Assembly (NCBI GenBank): GCA_033002965.1
Contig: JAURVB010004850.1
Coordinates: 1-64,000 of the forward strand
Source of the DNA: Piper betle
Lineage: Eukaryota; Streptophyta; Magnoliopsida; Piperales; Piperaceae
Length of the DNA: 64,000 nt
Reading direction: 5' to 3'
The notes beneath the pieces are model-generated. The model was not told the origin of the DNA, ran no database searches, and saw only the letters and a list, made by a program, of their open reading frames with translations. Positions 24,501 to 36,780 of the stretch are shown piece by piece. The position numbers were made by a program, and so were the translations under genes. Position 1 is the first letter of the stretch. Each line of letters begins with the position of its first letter.

Positions 24501-27500
24501 TGGAGAAGTTGATCTTGCCAAGGTGAATGACTTATTACTGGGGTCGATCCATGGCATGGAGGATGCACCATCCCCTACAGTATTCCACTGAGACAAAGAA
24601 CTAAGACTGAGTGGTTCCTGCACCCGAATTCTGCCTATATATACTAAGTGAATACAAAGGTATTCCTTCTGATGGTCCATCACAAATTAGACTGTTCCCT
24701 GTACTAACATATGGAGAAATGAAGCCAGAGAACTGCAATTTATCTGAACACAAAGGATCTCGAATATCCATCCCGCTCGCAGAAGTTCGAGCAAAATTTC
24801 TTTTGGCCCTAAATTTTGAAGCATCATCTAAATCAAGTTTGGCATTTTAAGCCTTCTCCTGCTTTTTGATTTAAATCAATAGTTTCCCATTGCTTTGAAC
24901 AAGCGGAAGAGCTGTACCATATCTTTCTTTGCACTCCAACATGTCTGAACTCAGCGCTGTTTCTAGTACTTGATAGAAGACTTGTCTTGAGACAGGAGGC
25001 TTTAGGCAAGACAACAAACTTTCCTCTGAAGATAGTGAAGAAGTCTCTCTGTGCAAAAACGTTCGAAGAACTGGACAAAGATAAACATAAGAGTCTACAG
25101 GTTCCAATTTTTCACCACTAGTAGTAATCAATCTGACAGCTAACCTTCTAACCCAGTGACTTGGGTGGCATAATAATGGAAAGGCTCGTTTGATAATGTC
25201 AAGAAGTGCACTTTTACGCAAAACCCCATTTCCACAAAGCAAAACCAAGCATTCACAATGACTGGCTCTGCTGTCTCACTTAAAGCCTGATAAATGTTAG
25301 GTAAAAGGTATTCCTCAACACTTCTTTGACCCACAGAAAAGCAAACAAACACAATCTCATCATAGAACAAGGCCTTAAGTTGTTCATCCCGATCATTCAG
25401 AAATGCAGGAACAATTGGTAACAGGAAATCAGTACACTGTCTCTGACCAAAAAAACAACATAAATAAACAATATCTTGTAAAAGTGATTGCCTTATGTTA
25501 AGGGTTTGCTTTGGACCCATTACTAGCTCTTGAACCACCTCTGCTAATGATTTCCTAAATTGTGAAAGCTGAAGATGTGCAGATGATTTTTTCGTTGAAC
25601 TTGCTTTATCAAGAATTCCTGCTTCACTAAGCTTTCGTGAATGAACCAAAAACCTGTAGGCTGTGAAAGCAATCTTGTATATATTGCTGGCATAACATAT
25701 ATGAACACTTTCTTCAGTATCATCAGGAAGTGTAGAAAGCATGGGTATGATGTACTCAGGAAATATCTTGGCATCACTAGGAGGAAAATCTTGAATTAAT
25801 GGAAGAGCATCACAAAGAGTACCTATTGCAGCACATCGGACAATAGCAGTTGAATCAGAAAGCATTGCAATCACAAAAGGGATCATATGCTGCAGTCGAT
25901 CTTCATTGTCAATGTAAAATGAGGCGGACCCCAGTAGAAGTATTGCTGCACGTCTCAATTGAGGCAATTTAACACTTCGTACGCATGAGCATAAAAGAGC
26001 TGCAATCAAAACCATACCTTCACAGCTCAATTTATTTTCTAACTCTGGAAACAATGTTATACCAAAAGTATCTAACTGGTTGTCATAATTAGAAACTAAT
26101 AAATATAATTCATTTTTACTGATTCTTCTGAAAGGAGTAGAGCTTTTAAACACGAAACCAGCACTAATAGCTTCAGTTGGCTTCTTTGAGGGTTTTCTCA
26201 AATCATCCCTAGGATGTGTTGTGCATGCTGAGCACTATCGGGCAGGGCAGCAAACTTGCTGGACGTGTAAGATGGACCTGTACTTTTCTCAACATCTGCA
26301 ACGAGGGAAGCTAATTCACCAGCAAGGTGACCTTTATCTAGCTTTATTCTATCTTTTGAGGAATTTTTTCCATGTTCAAATTTTGTTCCCCATTATCCAT
26401 ATTCATTAAAGAACTACCATTCACAGAGTCGAAATTAGTAACAAGATGCTCATTCCCCTTAAGCATCTGCTTTAGAATCTCATTAAAAGTACCCTGTGTA
26501 ACAGCAACCTGGAAAAGAAGAATGATAATTCTGGAAAAAATGCTATCTTATGTTCAAAGTACATGTTCTTAATGTCAGAATCAGCCATCATGAGAAACCA
26601 GTTTCAAAAAGTTCAACTGCATAATAAGTATTCCAAGAAAACACAAAATGCCTGATAATATTATTTCAACAAAAATGCATTTTTAAAGCTATTTTTAATT
26701 AGACAATTAGTCAAAGAATTTAGCTAAAACATAATGGATTTCAGGATGGAAATCTTTCTCTAGAGTTTGATGAGTTGACCATAAACATTCAAGGGTAGGT
26801 GGCTTGGTGAATGTTCTTTTTATAGATTTGGAGGTGGTGGATCAATTAATGAGAATGGGAAGATTTATTAGGACAATAAAAAAGAGGCCCTGGAATCTAA
26901 AATTTTCAGAAAAGAAGGAGTTAAACAGAACACATGAAATGTAATTAGTGGAAAATAAAGTGAAATGAATAAACTACAAAAGATGCAATGGATCATGCAT
27001 CTCTTAAAAAGTACGGTATGGCTGATATTTATTGTTTGACGTAAAGAATGTGAAGATCTACTTGAACTTGACAGAGGCGTTACAGATTAGAGTATATGGG
27101 TTGAATATGGCCATGATTTGTGATCACAAAAAATAGAGAAATATGATTGATGTTCCTAATCCCAATTAATTTGGACCATGGTGGATGGTGATGATGATGA
27201 TTATGATGATTATGATGATTACAACAATGTTACAAACAAAAAGCCTAATTTTATTTGTAAAATATGAAGTGTATTCACAACAATAAATTAAAAAAATATC
27301 TTACTCTGGTATCAGAATCAATATGACTCAAACGAGAAAAGAATTTATGAAGAAATGGTGAAAAGTAGGTTGGAAAGACTGAAGGTGTGTAGTTCTGCAA
27401 GTAACTCTCAGCAGAAAGGCGTAATACAGGATCTAACTGAATCATGTGGAGAATGATCTTGCGTATTCCAGCATCTGGTATCTACAAGTACAGTAAGTGA

Positions 27501-30500
27501 ACATTGTAAGAAAGAAGAACGGAAAGTACAAACAAGCAAACAATCATGGTTGATAATTTAATGCAAAAAACAAAGAAGGAAAAGTTCAAATGAAAGGGGA
27601 GAAATCATAGACGAATGAAAAGATAACTAGAAAACACCAATATGTTACTAGCATTTGTAGGCTAACCTTAAAATGGAAATAAAAACATACCAAACAATGG
27701 TGAAAGATTATTTAATGAAGCAGACAAAATGGGAGAATCACAGATGGGGGATAAATAAAAAATGAATAATCAAGAGAATTAGGAAACACAAATATGTTAT
27801 TCCAAGAACAAGCAGAAGAGACCACCAATTTGTTTACAATGCTGACAAAAATAGATATTTGTAGGCTATATTTAAACGTGGGGCCGACTAAAATTTAATC
27901 CTTATTACAAATAAATCATCAAATTACAATTCTTACAAAAGACTCTAAATTCCAAATATCTAACTAAAGGACATGATTAACATGCTCTTGGATCAAACAA
28001 CTATGAAATAAGCTTCAACCTCTTCTAGGAGTTGGCCAGGATCATATTGCCCTCTGCGATAGGAGAGTAGCTGAGATAATTCAAACAATGGCTGACCTTC
28101 AAGAAAGAGCTCTGCAATAACGCATCTACAAATAGAAGAGAACAAATTTCAGAATCAGAAAAATAAACATGTGCAACCACAGTATGTAAGATGAAGGTGT
28201 TATGGTCCATGTCTTCAACTTCCAAACTGATTCATTTTCTACAATACCCATAAGCAAGCTTAGATGAGATTTTTTAACATACAAATACTAGATTCGCAAA
28301 CAAGGATAGGAACACAGAAGGTTTATTTCCAACTAGCTACAATTTAGACTAGGCTCAGTTGATATTTACTTTCTCCATGTATAAAATGTGAATAATATCA
28401 AATCAACACCAAAGATAAACCTAAATGGGGCATTCTCACGATCAAAATCCAAAAAACATAAACATCAAGGACAGTCGTCTCTGTGGATGCAAACAAAAGC
28501 TCAAAATGGTGATTTTCAGTTAATGGACCAAATAATCTAAAATACAGGAAATAGCAGGATTTTCCTAATCAATTACTGTAGCAGGATTTTCCCATCCAGT
28601 GACTGTATCCTTTCAAAGGCTAGCTTCATGCCTGCCAATTTTCTGGCTCATCCATGTTCTTAAGCCCTCTCATACAAGTGGCATTAGTCATTATGTCATT
28701 TTCCTTGCATAATCTTTTCCAAAAAAAAAACTTTCTATAAAACCTATCAGTTTACCGCCCTAAGAATAATGTAATAGAGAAAAACAATATGCTCACCCTC
28801 AATAGAAAATATCCATTGATGGTTCTAAAGGTGCATCAGATGCATATTGTACTTCACCACCTGGCTCATGGAACCTCTAAGAAGATGACGAAAATATCGA
28901 TACATAAACTACTACATTCTATATTATAGACATTACTTAAAAAATCTAATGACAGAAAATGAGCAAGTTCAAGTAAATGCGTTGCAGATTGCAACATTAT
29001 GCAAACATGTCAAAAATGGCTAAGTGGTTTAGAAACTAATCAAAAGGAAGAGTTTACAAGGTTTGTCCTGTCCTTGTAATGACACTCACACAAGATTCGG
29101 AGAACACACAGATGGAAAAATAAAAGTCGGAGCAAGGAACACCACAAGCCTTCAATGACCTAAATTATATTTAGCTGATGATTTGCACTAGTTATTTACA
29201 AATAGATCATAGACTACATCACAGCTCATGAATAACTACCGTACAGTATTGACAACAAGGCACATTCACTGAAACATAAGATTCTAGGTATAGCAAAGAA
29301 ATTTTAGTCCTGGATAACCAATAACTTCAAACTGCCCCGAAAGACATCTAACAGCTGAATTATAGCTAGCCACATTCTTGTCAATCAACACGTCAACCAA
29401 TCAAACAGGGCAGCAAAAACATAATAAATCTTGACACTCTGCAAGTTAAAACAGCTGCAAATTGACAGTCTGGGTGATCCAGGCAGGATAAAACAACCTC
29501 ATGAGCAAGATAAGAGTGCTGCCTCCCTCCAGTGTCAAAGAAAAAGAGAAATCTGAGGGATCATCGTCTGGTATGTATGTAGGCTTGAATGATGCAAAAT
29601 CAGCAAGGTACACTCAATTCCATGATGTGACTACAACATTCTCGCATTTGATATCTCCTGCAGATAAAAATGAAAAAACATACCAACAAAAGAATTTAAA
29701 ATTTTCTTTCATCTTCAACATTTGACAATATTACATGCCCATCCAATAATATAATTTAATATAAGCAAAAAAATACTACAAAAGAAGCTCACCATGACAA
29801 ACCCCATTTTCATGACTCTGCTTCACTGCATAAAGCAACTGCAGGACCAAAAGAATAATATCAGCACCAGTAACTGAATATACACTGGGGAGAACATATT
29901 AAGTGTATGCGCAAAATAGTGTCAACCAACACATACGTGCAATTGAACAACCACAAAAGAACGTCACTCACATGTCAAAATTCAGAAGATATGGAAAGGA
30001 GAAGAAGAGATGAAGCCTGACCTGAAATGCTATCCATTTCTTCTCAACATTACTGAGAAACGGTCAAGTACAGAGACGATCAGTAAGTTGTTGAATTATC
30101 TGTTTCTAACCGGTACTAAAACTGGAAGAACAATGAAAATAAGAAAGATTGATACCAACAAATGCAACCAAAGACAAAGCAAATCGGTAAGGTTGTCCCT
30201 GAGTTTTTTCCTACTGAGCAATGCAGGTGAATTTATCATGCCAAATTGGAGATATTTGCATAAAATTACATGAATACATAGGGAATGAATCTCTCTAGAC
30301 CTTAAATAAATAAAGATTATAACCCCTACGGCTAGCCCACAGAAAAAAGGACAAACCTGGGACGGCCAGACATGGGAGTCGTGAAAGTTTTTAAATATCT
30401 CCTTGATCTCAAACAATCTTCTTTCATATTCCTGCCAGCAGAAAACACAATAGTAAACAACACGACAAGCTTAATTCTGAAGGAAGGAACGCAACGATTC

Positions 30501-31138
30501 ATCTATCATACCACACAAAGAATCAAGACATCAACAAGATTATGAATCTATCTAATCCAAGTTCAACTCCAATAACATCTATAACAACAACAACATCAAC
30601 AACAACAACAAGCTTAATTTTAACACAGAAAAGCCAAATATTCCAACAATCACACCACTCGAAAGTCGAAGGATCAAGACATCAATAAGATTACAAACAA
30701 GCAATACATCTGACAGATTCATTTTCCAATCTAATAAAAAGTTAAGAGAATCGAGAGTAAAGGCTCTTCTTAAACAATAAAAAATATCAGAATAAGATCA
30801 CAGCTATCAATCATTCAATCTGTGCGAATTCAGTTCCAATGAAAATCATAAAATTTCTGTTTTTTAAAAATAGTAATATATATGTATAAGCGACAACAGA
30901 GTATGAAAAAAGACAATTACAGAATTTTCAAAAAAGTAGTAAGGAAAATGCACCCGTAGATCAATGTAATCGCCGCGCTTGAAGTAGACCTTGACGAGGA
31001 CGAGGTCCTCGACGTGCTTGCAGAGGATGCACTTGAAGAAGCAGCCGCGGCCGAGCACCTCCTTGAGCACCAAATTGTAGGAGGAAGGAAGGTCGTGGAG
31101 GTCGTACTCCGACGCTCCTGGGCTATCTCGTTACCCAC
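21584..31138 (-). pseudogene. VPS15: VPS15 (PI3-kinase regulatory subunit) pseudogene, introns retained
   Basis: Twelve exon remnants on the minus strand: 31138-30954, 30431-30357, 30121-30022, 29838-29793, 29657-29498, 28876-28797, 28125-28020, 27481-27305, 26508-23496, 23339-23091, 23001-22902 and 21760-21584. Kinase part: EVLGRGCFFKCILCKH, VLVKVYFKRGD, SHENGVCHGDIKCENV, LADFASFKPTYIP. HEAT part: exon 9, first half. WD40 part: LVAHLQEHRSAVNDIAV, SASDDSAVKMWDTRKL, SRDGAIKVWK at the end. The order and length match plant VPS15. Lesions: the start codon reads GTG before GNEIA; a frameshift in exon 1; TAG and TGA in exon 3; TGA and a 1-base loss in exon 5; TGA in exon 6; at least five frame changes and TGA at about 24317 in exon 9; a frame change near 23150. 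Exon 10 has a GC donor. A working VPS15 should exist elsewhere, because the protein is essential in plants. The alternative is poor local sequence quality. Confidence 0.9.
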
Positions 31139-31199
31139 GTCCGGCACCGGCGTCGTTCCTCGGCCGACCCCTCCTTTCGTCTCAGAGGATGGAAGCTAA

Positions 31200-32436
31200 G
31201 AACCAACTTTTCAATGGCGGATTCCCAATTTTGATGAGAAAAAGATGACAACTTTGGGGGTTCCCTACATAAAAACTATCAGTTGTGGGAGGAGAGTGAT
31301 CGATGTATAATCTACCTGTGCAACAAAACCAGGAGGTTGAGGAAGAAGGAGACGGCCTTGTGCGGGTCTACGATTCGGACCTGTTACGTTGGCGGCAAAT
31401 TATTATTATTATTTTTTTTAAAAAAAATAAAATAAAATGCTTAATATAATCTTAAAGTTTTGATGATTATTAATCTAATCATTTGCATAAATTTTGATAA
31501 AATAATCTTCGTCATTCGAGTGCCTATTTTATGATTTAAGTGCTTATATTAATAAAGAAAAAAATACATGGGGACTTATAGTTTTCTTCATTCTACCTAG
31601 AAAGAAAATGATTCAATTCAATTTGCTCCTCTTTGTCCTCGTTGGTTTTTTTATTATCGACAACGAATAAAAAGAGAGGGGGATTTAATAATTTAAAGCC
31701 AAGTCATATTGATGACCAAGCTTCAATGCTCGCTAAAATAATAATTTATTGGTTTAACAGGTAAGTTACCGAAGCGACTAGCTTTAATCGGAAGCAAAGT
31801 TTTGTAAAAGCTTATAGAGGCATCTTGAGAAAATGAACTAAGAGTAGGATTAGAAACCATATAAATTGTGTGGTAGAGTGGGGCTCCTATGTCAGCTCAA
31901 ATATATATACGAGCCATTAAATTGTAAAGGTGGTTGGATAAAAAGAATTACTTTAATTTGTTTAAAGTTCTAGAAAAAAATGTCGTCTATTTGAAAAAAA
32001 TAGTAGTAGTTTCTTCTTAGTTAATACAAGTACATTCAAAATAGTTAATAATGAACAATCTCTTTGTTAAATTAAGTTGACAAAAATATTAACACAAGTT
32101 GAAATTTATTTTTTAAACAAACAATTTAATATGATTCAATTAATCAAAAAAAGGTAGAAATCTTAATGACAAACATGTGGTTTTATTCAAAGTTTATTGT
32201 TTAGTTTTTTTTAAATAAATATTTTTTTAACTAAAAAATCAATCAAGTAAAACATTAAGGAAAAAAATATAAATAGATAATAATAGAAATTAATATATCA
32301 GCTAAAGTTAATATAAGCTGTTGGGTTACAAGCACAGTTGAATATTTTATAAAATTTTTTCTTTGGGCTGGTATATGCAAATATCTCACCAATTAATAAT
32401 AAGCAATCTAAAAATTAAACTGATATCAACAGGAAC
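31200..32436. other. AT-rich intergenic region
   Basis: Upstream of the VPS15 remnant. Beyond the former promoter (31200-31390) the DNA is AT-rich, with no coding frame or bounded repeat that I can support. Confidence 0.5.
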
Positions 32437-33264
32437 TATAGTTGCAAAAATCATAATTAATTTTCAAGGGAGTTATTGAATCGGATCGAATCGGTGTAAA
32501 TTGATCTAAGAATTGGTTTAGTTGAATCGGTCTAAATCAATCCTATATAAAAATTTTAACTTAGTCAAAATCGGTGGGTTATTAATTATAAAACATATGA
32601 TTTTGATATTATGGTATGTATTATCTTTTATGGTATTTTTTAATATTTTTTTGGTTTTTTTGAATTATTTAGAGTTAGTTATTATTTTTGACTCGAGTCG
32701 GATTCGAGTCAAATTTTAATTACAAGAATGTCACGACTATTTCTTTATTTCTTTCCCATGTTCTCTCCCCCACCTACGCCCTCCTTCCCCTGTCACAGCG
32801 CCCCGCTTCCCCTCGCCAACCCTGCCTCAGTCCCTCCTTGCCATCATGGCCTGCGCCCCCTATGCCCCGCGCCCCTTGTGCCCTGCGCCCGCCGCCCTGC
32901 CCGCACTGCCACCCCCTTCCGTGTCAACCCTGGTCGTCCACCGCCAGCCAGATCGTCCACTACCATCCTACACCGCCACCCCCTTCCGCCCTTCCCGATC
33001 CTCTCCCCCCGGCCCCCACCCAGCCCCCGTTGCCCAGTTGCCATCCTCACCGCTCGCCGTCACCGCCCCCATCCTCCCCTACCCCCTCTATTGCTGCCGT
33101 CCAAAATTAGTTTAAATTGATCTTCATGCAAATCGGCTCGAATCGGCTCGATTTACGAACCGATTCGCATGAAGATCGATTTAGCTGATTTTTTAATCGA
33201 AAACTCTCCGATCAAATTTAAATCGGCCAATTTTGAATAAAATCGGCCAATTTTTGTAACTCGG
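32437..33264 (+). mobile_element. hAT-like non-autonomous element, copy 2, perfect 8-bp duplication
   Basis: The element starts TATAGTTGCAAAAATC and ends CCAATTTTTGTAACTCGG. It is flanked by ACAGGAAC at 32429-32436 and 33265-33272, a perfect 8-bp duplication as made by hAT transposases. Inside are AATCGG-rich ends, an AT-rich arm, the palindromic TTTTTGACTCGAGTCGG region (about 32684-32705) and a C-rich core (about 32760-33100). Proline-rich frames across the core (for example 32688-33110) follow base composition in every frame. No transposase is present. Confidence 0.85.
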
Positions 33265-33483
33265 ACAGGAACTACATTGTCAAAAAAAGTTAAAAAAAGG
33301 CTCATTCAGTAATCGACGCGTTAAATGGGGCTCGAACTATAAACATGCATATTAATTAAATGTCGATGGGCTTCTCTCGTCTCATCCTACGTATTTGGAC
33401 TTCTGCGTCGATCCTCCTTCCTTGGAAGGAACTTCCAAAATACGATGACTAGTGGCTTGATTGACTTGTCATCCCTTCCCTGC

Positions 33484-35577
33484 TGTCACGGGCCGCTCTC
33501 TATGGGACAAAATTTTTCGCCCCAACAGCAAACCGCGCGGCGTATTTCACTCCCGAAACACCAGCCTCCCTTCAAAGTACGCAACAGAAACCCCACTACA
33601 CGTGTAGCGGGACGATCTCTATAAGAGACACGAAGCCACTCCCCTGAGTTCCTGCAAATCACGATGCACGCCGAACACGAATACCAGCACCCAAATTGCC
33701 CAGTGCACGATATCGTTCGGTACCGATAGATAATTCTCAAAACATCCACAATAGCAAACCAAGTAAGTAGTATGTAGCGACTCTGATCGATCACCCAATG
33801 TCGATCCTGACACCAATCCCCTGATCGGTATCGCAGCAAGTTCCCGGAATCAAAGAACGCCGCTAGTACCCAAAATCAGACGCCAACACCACAATTACGG
33901 AACCCCGGTTCCAACCTTGAATTAAACACAAAAACAAGGATACAGCAATCACCCCTATGATCGCTTACACCATGGACATGCAAACCCCACGGTGTTCAAC
34001 TCTTCCCCTGAAGAGTAGCGAGAACTAGAGTACCCACACTCACAATCGTCCTCACAAATCACAACCCCGAGCAGCCACCCACGACCTACTCGTTTACATG
34101 CAAAACCCTCAACCAAGTAATGCAAACTAGGTTATGAGAAGAACTACGTCGTACCTCCAATCACAGCACCACGACCAGCAACTCTATGCCGTCGAACTCG
34201 TGAAGAATCAACTCCCGGAATTGATCTGCAGCACTCCACGACTTTGCTTGATGAGGTTTCTCTCTTCTCCACAAGAAAGACCACGACGCTCCACCAAGAC
34301 CCTTCTCGGCAGTTCTTCCTCTTTTTTCTCACGTTGGCTCCTTCCTTCTAAAGAAGTCTCCACGTTGTTACAATTCAGTTCCAAGATAAGCGTAATCTGA
34401 GCATAATCTTTTCCCAAAAGATTATCTCCAAGATCTTCCCCGAACCTGGACTTCCTTGACGCCTCAATTCAATCCAGCCCTCGACATGCTTATCTCTGAA
34501 TTCAGTTGCAATCTTATCTCCAAGATTCCGATCAAGATCTCCCCCATCTCTATCGGCAAACAAAGTCCAGCACTTGTAGTTAGTTACAACCACCACACGT
34601 CCAACCCCTGGCTCGACCCAAGTCTTCGGCTCGACCAAAGCCAGCAAACCTCGTGCACGTCCCAGACGCACCACCGATAACCCCTGCTACCGATAAATCA
34701 CTAGTACCGATCAACTCCATCTATCGATCATGCTGGTGCAGCCAGACCCCTCGCTACCGATCACGACTCGATCACGCTCGTGCATGCTCGCTACTTGAGT
34801 CGCACCGCAACCTCGCTATGCCTCGGTCATGGCTCGATCATAAACCCCGCTAGCGCCCCATGTTCGCGCACGCTGCACCGATGTCTCGGCAGCGCTCGAT
34901 CATGCTCGTTCACGCCAACTCCTCGCTAGCGCACGAGCCTGCACGATGCTCGGCACGCTGATCATCGCACCCCAGCATCGAACCAGCGCACTCCCGGCAC
35001 TCCCGTGATCCGCACGTAGCGATCAACCTCGAGTCCTCGTGCTCGGTTCTCGGCACCAATGCTCGATCATGATCCGACGCCCAAGTGCTCGGTCACCAGC
35101 ACCTGTCTCGATCATCTTGAGGTTTATTTGGTCTCCGACCTGACTCATGCTCGGCACTTCGTTACCTGCAACTATAACACCGTGTTAGCCTCAACCAGTT
35201 GTTTCACCACTCGAATAGCCCCGTGCTACTCGTGTCGGACCCGGCATGCATGGGAACAACTGCCCAATCCCGCGCACCCGGCACGTCCTCGGACTAAGGC
35301 TGTAACACCTGCCATGGCTTGTCTGCGGGACTCCAACTTCAACCGCGTCTTCTCCTTTTTCTGAAAGGAGTCACGAGGTGGAGATCCAGCAAGAGCCGTG
35401 GCCGTGAACATTAATCTCCAACCAATCAACCATCCATTTCTTCTGCTCGATGGTAATGATCAATATTTAATGCGGGGTGCCGCAAGTCGCTCTGTAAAGA
35501 TGCTCAACAGCAAGCACTGCAAGAGCTCCCCAAGTCGTCTCTCGTCCAAGCCTTCCACTACACCGCCAAGGTCCCTG
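33484..35577 (+). mobile_element. GC-rich LTR-like block
   Basis: About 2.1 kb of markedly GC-rich sequence starts TGTCACGGG, a start seen in some plant gypsy LTRs. It breaks off at AAGGTCCC before TGGTATGAATTC, which only weakly resembles a tRNA-Met primer site (TGGTAT). Its middle (34690-35170) is built of degenerate CTCGATCA/GCTCG repeats. No second copy and no target duplication are visible in this window, so the LTR call is tentative. Frames in it (for example 34134-34400, 35059-35364) match no family that I recognise. Confidence 0.35.
34690..35170. repeat. Degenerate CTCGATCATGCTCG-type repeats
   Basis: GCTCGATCA(T/C), CCGATCA and CTCGCTA(C/G/T) recur many times at irregular spacing. 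Period and phase are not constant, so this is a degraded simple repeat rather than an array with unique spacers. Confidence 0.55.
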
Positions 35578-35779
35578 GTATGAATTCAACGTCTTTCGAT
35601 ATTAATCCACCTTTTACTACGGCCAGTACTATTACTAGTGTTGATCAACCAATTAAACCACTCGCGGCTGAAACCAAAACAAGCTGGCATTCTTGTTCCG
35701 GGCAGAGCATCCGTTTCTACGAGGATCGTATAAACTCTTCTGCCTTGCTGGGAAGTTCTCGGCCTATAAGATCAGCTCA

Positions 35780-36780
35780 AAGTATAATATAACGAGCTAA
35801 GTCATATTTTTAAAAGTGATTAATTAAATTGAAGTTCTATAATTCATTCTTACTTATAAATAAAATCTTACTAAAATATGTATTATATGTAGGACTAAGT
35901 TGAGTGATCTTATAATCCACTCATTTTAGTAAATTTTGTTTTGAAAAATTTTATACTTGGCCTGTTGCTGGCCCCAACCCATATCTAGCCTGTGACTGAT
36001 AGCTTAGCCATTGTCTTTAGTCTAACCCACCCTATAATATAAAACCAAAGGCTCTAATATAATTTGTAACGACTTGTCACAAAATGTAATATAAAGGACT
36101 ATATCATCTATTCAAATGTAGTTAACAAATTTAAAGATATATAATTCATTCTCATTTATAAAAAAGAAACTTACCCCAATAAGTATTAGATGTAAGACTA
36201 AGTTTAAAGATCTCACAATCTACCCACCTTAGAAAATTTCGTCTCTGAAATTCTTACACTTAGCCCATTGTTGGCTTAAACCATGTGATACTATTTATAT
36301 TGACTTGACCCATTGCTTGCCTAGCCCATGTGATGTTATTTGTAATGATTTGGCCTTAAGTGTAACATGATGAGCTAAATTATCTCTTTAAAAGTAATTA
36401 ACGAAGTTGAAGATCTATAATTTATTTTCATTTATAAATAAGACTTTACTTTAATAGGTATTAGATATTGTACTAAGTTGAGGAATATTATAATCTTCAC
36501 ACCTTAGGAAATTTCGTCCCCAAAATTCTTATATTTGGCCCATTGTTTATCCAAGCTCATGACCTTCTTTGGTTCGTGACCCATAGTTTACTCAACGTCC
36601 TTAGTCTACCCCATTATCTAAAACGGATAACTCTGATACCATTTATAAGGCCAAAGTATAGCATAATAGATTATGTCATCTCTTCAAAAGTGGTTAATAA
36701 GTTAAAATTTTATAATTTTATTATCATTTATAAATAGGATTTTATTTATTAAAATATTAGATATGAAACTAAATTGAAAA
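35780..36780. repeat. Four tandem 270-300 bp degenerate units (TRIM-like)
   Basis: The theme AGCTAA.TCAT..(T)TTAAAAGT.(A/G)TTAA followed by GAAG(A/T)TCTATAATT(C/T)ATT recurs near 35797, 36098, 36371 and 36667. Each full unit then has a TAGGA/TTAGAAAATTTTG(T/C) block. On the minus strand 36639-36624 reads TGGTATCAGAGTTATC, close to the primer-binding site of many plant LTR elements. Weaker versions lie at equivalent points in other units. Tandem arrays of small LTR units are known for TRIM elements. The assignment is an inference. Confidence 0.5.

Noticed and set aside
21584..31138. Treating the VPS15 locus as a normal gene with alternative GTG start and unusual introns
   Set aside because: GTG starts do not explain the internal stops and the frame changes within single exons that lack splice signals around the breaks.
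12482..31138. Functional cluster of VPS26 and VPS15 as an endosomal trafficking unit
   Set aside because: CKS1 and about 5 kb lie between them, orientations differ, VPS15 is broken, and eukaryotic gene proximity alone is not evidence.
32688..33120. Several overlapping proline/alanine-rich frames of 90-140 codons (also at 3174-3689, 50863-51241, 62418-62717, 63661-63954)
   Set aside because: They lie in the GC-rich cores of the hAT-like elements, occur on both strands and in several frames at once, and show only composition-driven residues without any domain.
34690..35170. Repeated CTCGATCA motifs as a possible CRISPR-like or ordered array
   Set aside because: Spacing and repeat sequence are irregular, there are no unique spacers of constant length, and the genome is a plant.
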